A stretch of 7,391 nt of DNA from Chloroflexota bacterium (GTDB taxonomy: Bacteria; Chloroflexota; Anaerolineae; Anaerolineales; Anaerolineaceae), in NCBI GenBank assembly GCA_012800995.1, contig JAAZIH010000020.1, forward strand, positions 1-7,391, read 5' to 3'. The position numbers and the translations under genes were made by a program. Positions 6,471 to 7,391 of the stretch are shown piece by piece. Position 1 is the stretch's first letter, and every line of letters starts with the position of its first letter. The notes beneath the pieces are model-generated. The model was not told the origin of the DNA and ran no database searches. It was given only the letters and a program-made list of their open reading frames with translations.

Positions 6471-6509
6471 GAAAAGTGAGCGGAGGGGAAACGCACTGCG
6501 CGTAGACAA

Positions 6510-6542
6510 TAAAAACAAGCCCGTTTATCACACGGGCTTGTT
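6510..6542 (-). terminator. Rho-independent terminator after the MalG-like permease gene
   Basis: A perfect 10-bp stem (AACAAGCCCG at 6514-6523 with CGGGCTTGTT at 6533-6542) has a 9-base loop. Read on the minus strand it is followed by a run of five T, and it begins 40 bases after the permease stop. It separates permease transcription from the GH25 gene downstream. Confidence 0.85.
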
Positions 6543-6581
6543 ATCAATACTTATTCGGCAGTAAAGAAATCTCTAAACAGA

Positions 6582-7391
6582 CTATCCCTTCACTGAGCCA
6601 GCTGTTAAACCACCTACAATTTGGTCTTGCAGGACCATGTAGATGATCATCACCGGTAGGGCGGCAATTAACGCGCCAGCAGCAAAGACACCCCAGTTTT
6701 TGGTGTATTGGCCAGCGGTGAAGATTTGCAGACCAACCATCACGGTTTGTTTTTCACTGGTGGTTAGGAAAGTGCGCGCTAACAAGAACTCACCATAGGT
6801 ACCAATGAAACTCAGGATGGCAATCACCACCAAAATCGGTCGTAAAAGTGGCAGTAAGAGTTGACTGAAAATTTGCCAGTCTGTGGCGCCGTCGACTTTT
6901 GCCGATTCGTCAATATCGCGTGGAATGGTGTCCATATAACCTTTCATTAGCCATATGTTCATGCCCATCGCGCCACCCATGTAAACCAAGATTAAGCCCC
7001 AATGAGTGTTTAAGCCCAGGAATTTGCCTACTACGGGCAAATCACCCATTTGGTTGATAATGCTATAAAGCGCGACGATTGCCAAAAGGTTGGGGAAGCT
7101 CTGCACAAGCAAAATGGCCTTAAGCAAACCTTGTCGCCCCTTAAAACGGAAACGTGAGAACGCGTAAGCTGCCAGGGTGGTGAGCGATACCGTAAGCAAG
7201 GTGGAGACCAGCGAGACGAATAAGGAGTTTTTCATCCAGGTAAAGAAGGGAAAAATCGGGTTATTCACCAACTTAGTGAAGTTATCAAAGTTGGCATTAG
7301 CTGGAATAAGTTGCTGGTTTGCCAGGTCGTTTACGGGGTTAATCGCTGCAGAAACAATCCACAGTACTGGGAAGATACTAAAGGTTACCAG
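6582..7391 (-). CDS. malG: MalG-type sugar ABC transporter permease (5' end cut by window edge)
   Basis: This is the inner-membrane permease subunit of a carbohydrate importer of the MalFGK2 type, which pairs with a MalF-like permease, a binding protein and a MsmX/MalK ATPase. The reading frame is open to the window edge, so the 269 visible residues lack perhaps 15-30 N-terminal ones. The opening FPVLWIVSAAINP is the end of the first membrane helix and the start of the usual periplasmic loop. The ABC permease coupling (EAA) motif reads DESAKVDGATDWQIFSQLLLP, starting near 6911. The C-terminus LTAGSVKG closely resembles the MalG ending, which favours a maltose or maltodextrin-type substrate, though related oligosaccharides are possible. 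A TTG codon at 7271 is not the true start, because conserved sequence continues upstream of it. It is the last gene of its operon, given the terminator 40 bases later. Confidence 0.92.
   Translation of the reverse strand: MVTFSIFPVLWIVSAAINPVNDLANQQLIPANANFDNFTKLVNNPIFPFFTWMKNSLFVSLVSTLLTVSLTTLAAYAFSRFRFKGRQGLLKAILLVQSFPNLLAIVALYSIINQMGDLPVVGKFLGLNTHWGLILVYMGGAMGMNIWLMKGYMDTIPRDIDESAKVDGATDWQIFSQLLLPLLRPILVVIAILSFIGTYGEFLLARTFLTTSEKQTVMVGLQIFTAGQYTKNWGVFAAGALIAALPVMIIYMVLQDQIVGGLTAGSVKG

Noticed and set aside
6397..6531. An in-frame 45-codon N-terminal extension of the GH25 gene, with a short hydrophobic start, from a GTG at 6531.
   Set aside because: The GTG lies in the loop of the permease terminator, has no ribosome binding site, and the extension looks non-coding (Pro/Cys/Ser-rich, no signal-peptide cleavage pattern). 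The GH25 fold begins at the ATG at 6396, which has a GGAG site.

Overview
The window looks like ordinary chromosomal DNA from a free-living bacterium, most likely a member of the Chloroflexota (Anaerolineae-like). That is an inference from the gene mix (TldD/TldE pair, GH25 protein with SH3-like repeats, MalG-type sugar permease, YIP1-like membrane protein beside an ABC ATPase), moderate G+C content and AGGAG-type ribosome binding sites. No single marker here proves the phylum. There are no phage, transposon, CRISPR, tRNA or rRNA features.

Layout: (1) Positions 1-1492, minus strand, hold a two-gene unit. A five-helix YIP1-like membrane protein comes first, followed 4 bases later by a LolD/MacB-type ABC ATPase that runs off the left edge. 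(2) Positions 1493-1744 form a divergent intergenic region with a plausible sigma-70-type promoter on each strand and a 7-bp inverted repeat touching the YIP1 ribosome binding site. (3) Positions 1745-4586, plus strand, hold tldD and tldE, one base apart, closed by a strong intrinsic terminator at 4607-4636. TldD carries the HExxxH zinc motif; TldE has lost it, as expected for the heterodimeric protease. (4) Positions 4721-5026 form a compact single-gene unit: promoter, ribosome binding site, a 59-residue two-helix membrane protein and a terminator. (5) Positions 5027-5247 are non-coding and contain an unexplained 12-base direct repeat. (6) Positions 5248-6396, minus strand, encode a GH25 (lysozyme-fold) protein with two C-terminal SH3-like domains, in which two of the usual acidic active-site residues appear to be replaced. 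(7) Positions 6510-7391, minus strand, hold the MalG-type permease of a sugar ABC importer, cut by the right edge, with its own terminator.

The genes fall into separate units and do not look like one multi-gene system. The TldD/TldE protease is the only clear two-component machine; no RiPP precursor or toxin-antitoxin substrate is visible beside it. I found no convincing new system. The items most worth a second look are the active-site substitutions in the GH25 protein, the YIP1/ABC ATPase pairing, and the free-standing 59-residue membrane protein.
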